This document shows, piece by piece, positions 14,833-15,678 of a stretch of DNA of 15,678 nt; within the stretch, counting starts at the first letter, position 1; every line of letters begins with the position of its first letter. The translations under genes and the position numbers were made by a program. The DNA is taken from positions 4,862 to 20,539 of the forward strand of contig DIRQ01000133.1 of NCBI GenBank assembly GCA_002424365.1, read 5' to 3'. Below the pieces are notes generated by a model. The model made no database searches. It saw nothing but the letters and a program-made list of their open reading frames with translations, and had not been told where the DNA came from. This DNA is from Syntrophomonas sp. UBA5432. GTDB taxonomy: Bacteria; Bacillota; Syntrophomonadia; Syntrophomonadales; Syntrophomonadaceae.

Positions 14833-15678
14833 CTATTTTCTGATGATACCAATCTGCCCCTGGGGCAGCCGCTGGCCGTCGGCAAAGCGCAGAGTATCAT
14901 GAATTACCAGCCAGTATTCACCCGGTTCCAGGGGGTTAAGCGGTTGACAGCTAAACGTGCTATCATTTACCACCTTAAGCTCTGACTTAATCCTTTGCCC
15001 GCTGTCAGCATTTATCAGCTGTATATTAAAATCATTTATATATCTCTCATTTAGCCCTGACTTCATATCTATCCTAATATCCTGCTCAGAAATATCCCCC
15101 ACAAACTCATATCCCGGATAATAGAGTGGCCATTGCAACTCCCGTTCCTCAGCCGTAAGCTCATTCCAGCCCGAGTCATTCCCATAATACACCGGAACAT
15201 CGCCAATACCGTCCACAATGTCAGCCCAGGCTTTCCAATAACCGGCCTGGCGTAACCGACTGGCATCAACTGCTACTATAAAACTATCTAATTCCAAAGC
15301 CAGTATCTTGCCATGCATAGTACCCCGGTTACTACTTAATATCAGTCGAACTGCAGCCAGACAGTTCTCGTCCTCCACCTCAATATCCGGCTTAATTCCT
15401 ATCCCGTTAATCTCCCCACCCCACGGGGAATAAAAACGAGCCACCGTTAATTTCAACTTATCCCCATTAGACAGCGGGAAAACTTGCTGTACCGTCCCTT
15501 TGCCATATGTAGTCTTCCCGATTAAGAGAGCCCGCTGGTTATCCCGCAAAGCTGCCGCCAATATCTCAGCAGCACTGGCACTGTACTCATCCACCAGTAC
15601 CACCATAGCCCCGTCTATAAACACATCCGCCGGACTGGACATATAACCATCTACATACTCCCGCTCCTCCACCAGCAC
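14833..15678 (-). CDS. S41-family C-terminal processing peptidase (CtpA type), 3' part
   Basis: Only the last 281 or so residues are in the window; the frame is open at the right edge, so the N-terminal signal and PDZ domain are out of view. In this fragment the S41 catalytic Ser35 (EYSASAAEI) and Lys60 (GKTTYGKGTVQ) are spaced 25 residues apart, as in CtpA and Prc. FYSPWGGEINGIGIKPDIEVED closes the protease core near residue 105. About 170 further residues follow, which plain CtpA proteins lack. Their end (SGLNERYINDFNIQLI, then a strand-rich region to ADGQRLPQG) resembles an Ig-like SbsA/Big_5 domain. CtpA enzymes are exported and trim or degrade envelope proteins. No gene follows it in the same operon, because the efflux operon has its own promoter. 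Confidence 0.9.
   Translation of the reverse strand: MLVEEREYVDGYMSSPADVFIDGAMVVLVDEYSASAAEILAAALRDNQRALLIGKTTYGKGTVQQVFPLSNGDKLKLTVARFYSPWGGEINGIGIKPDIEVEDENCLAAVRLILSSNRGTMHGKILALELDSFIVAVDASRLRQAGYWKAWADIVDGIGDVPVYYGNDSGWNELTAEERELQWPLYYPGYEFVGDISEQDIRIDMKSGLNERYINDFNIQLINADSGQRIKSELKVVNDSTFSCQPLNPLEPGEYWLVIHDTLRFADGQRLPQGQIGIIRK

Overview
The window reads as a stretch of a low-to-moderate GC Bacillota (Firmicutes) chromosome, most likely an anaerobic Clostridia member of the Syntrophomonas type. The evidence is the cytoplasmic DegS/DegU pair, a degSU-comF-yvyF-flgM gene order resembling that of Bacillus subtilis, strong GGAGG ribosome binding sites, TTG and GTG starts, SLH-domain surface anchoring and a lipoprotein efflux adaptor. 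The genus is an inference. Every gene I can support lies on the minus strand, so transcription runs from high to low coordinates.

Right end (15678 to 14833): the C-terminal part of an S41 (CtpA-type) secreted peptidase, cut by the window edge. Next (14796 to 9846) is an efflux operon: a well-placed promoter with a palindromic operator at the start site, then a lipoprotein membrane-fusion protein, an HAE-1-type RND pump (TAATG overlap) and a TetR repressor as last gene. This architecture suggests autoregulation. No outer-membrane factor gene is present.

Middle (9800 to 5208): a 1063-residue exported subtilase with three N-terminal SLH domains and a large insert between the catalytic Asp and His that resembles tripeptidyl-peptidase II. 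It is followed by a UDP-GlcNAc 2-epimerase (wecB/mnaA type).

Left part (5146 to 1): an alpha-D-phosphohexomutase, the DegS-like kinase and the DegU-like regulator form one tightly packed operon. A previously uncalled 51-residue single-pass membrane protein follows, then ComF, a YvyF-like flagellar zinc-ribbon protein, and the first six codons of what is probably flgM at the window edge. This is a compressed version of the Bacillus degSU / late competence / flagellar block.

Non-coding structure: three intergenic elements share a GGGGACGGT core, and each begins about 3 nt after a stop codon (wecB, the subtilase, the S41 peptidase). They look like members of one REP-like family. An inverted repeat between degU and the 51-residue gene pairs with that gene's ribosome binding site and runs into a T tract, so it could act as a terminator, a translational switch, or both. 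I found no rRNA, tRNA, CRISPR array or intact insertion sequence.
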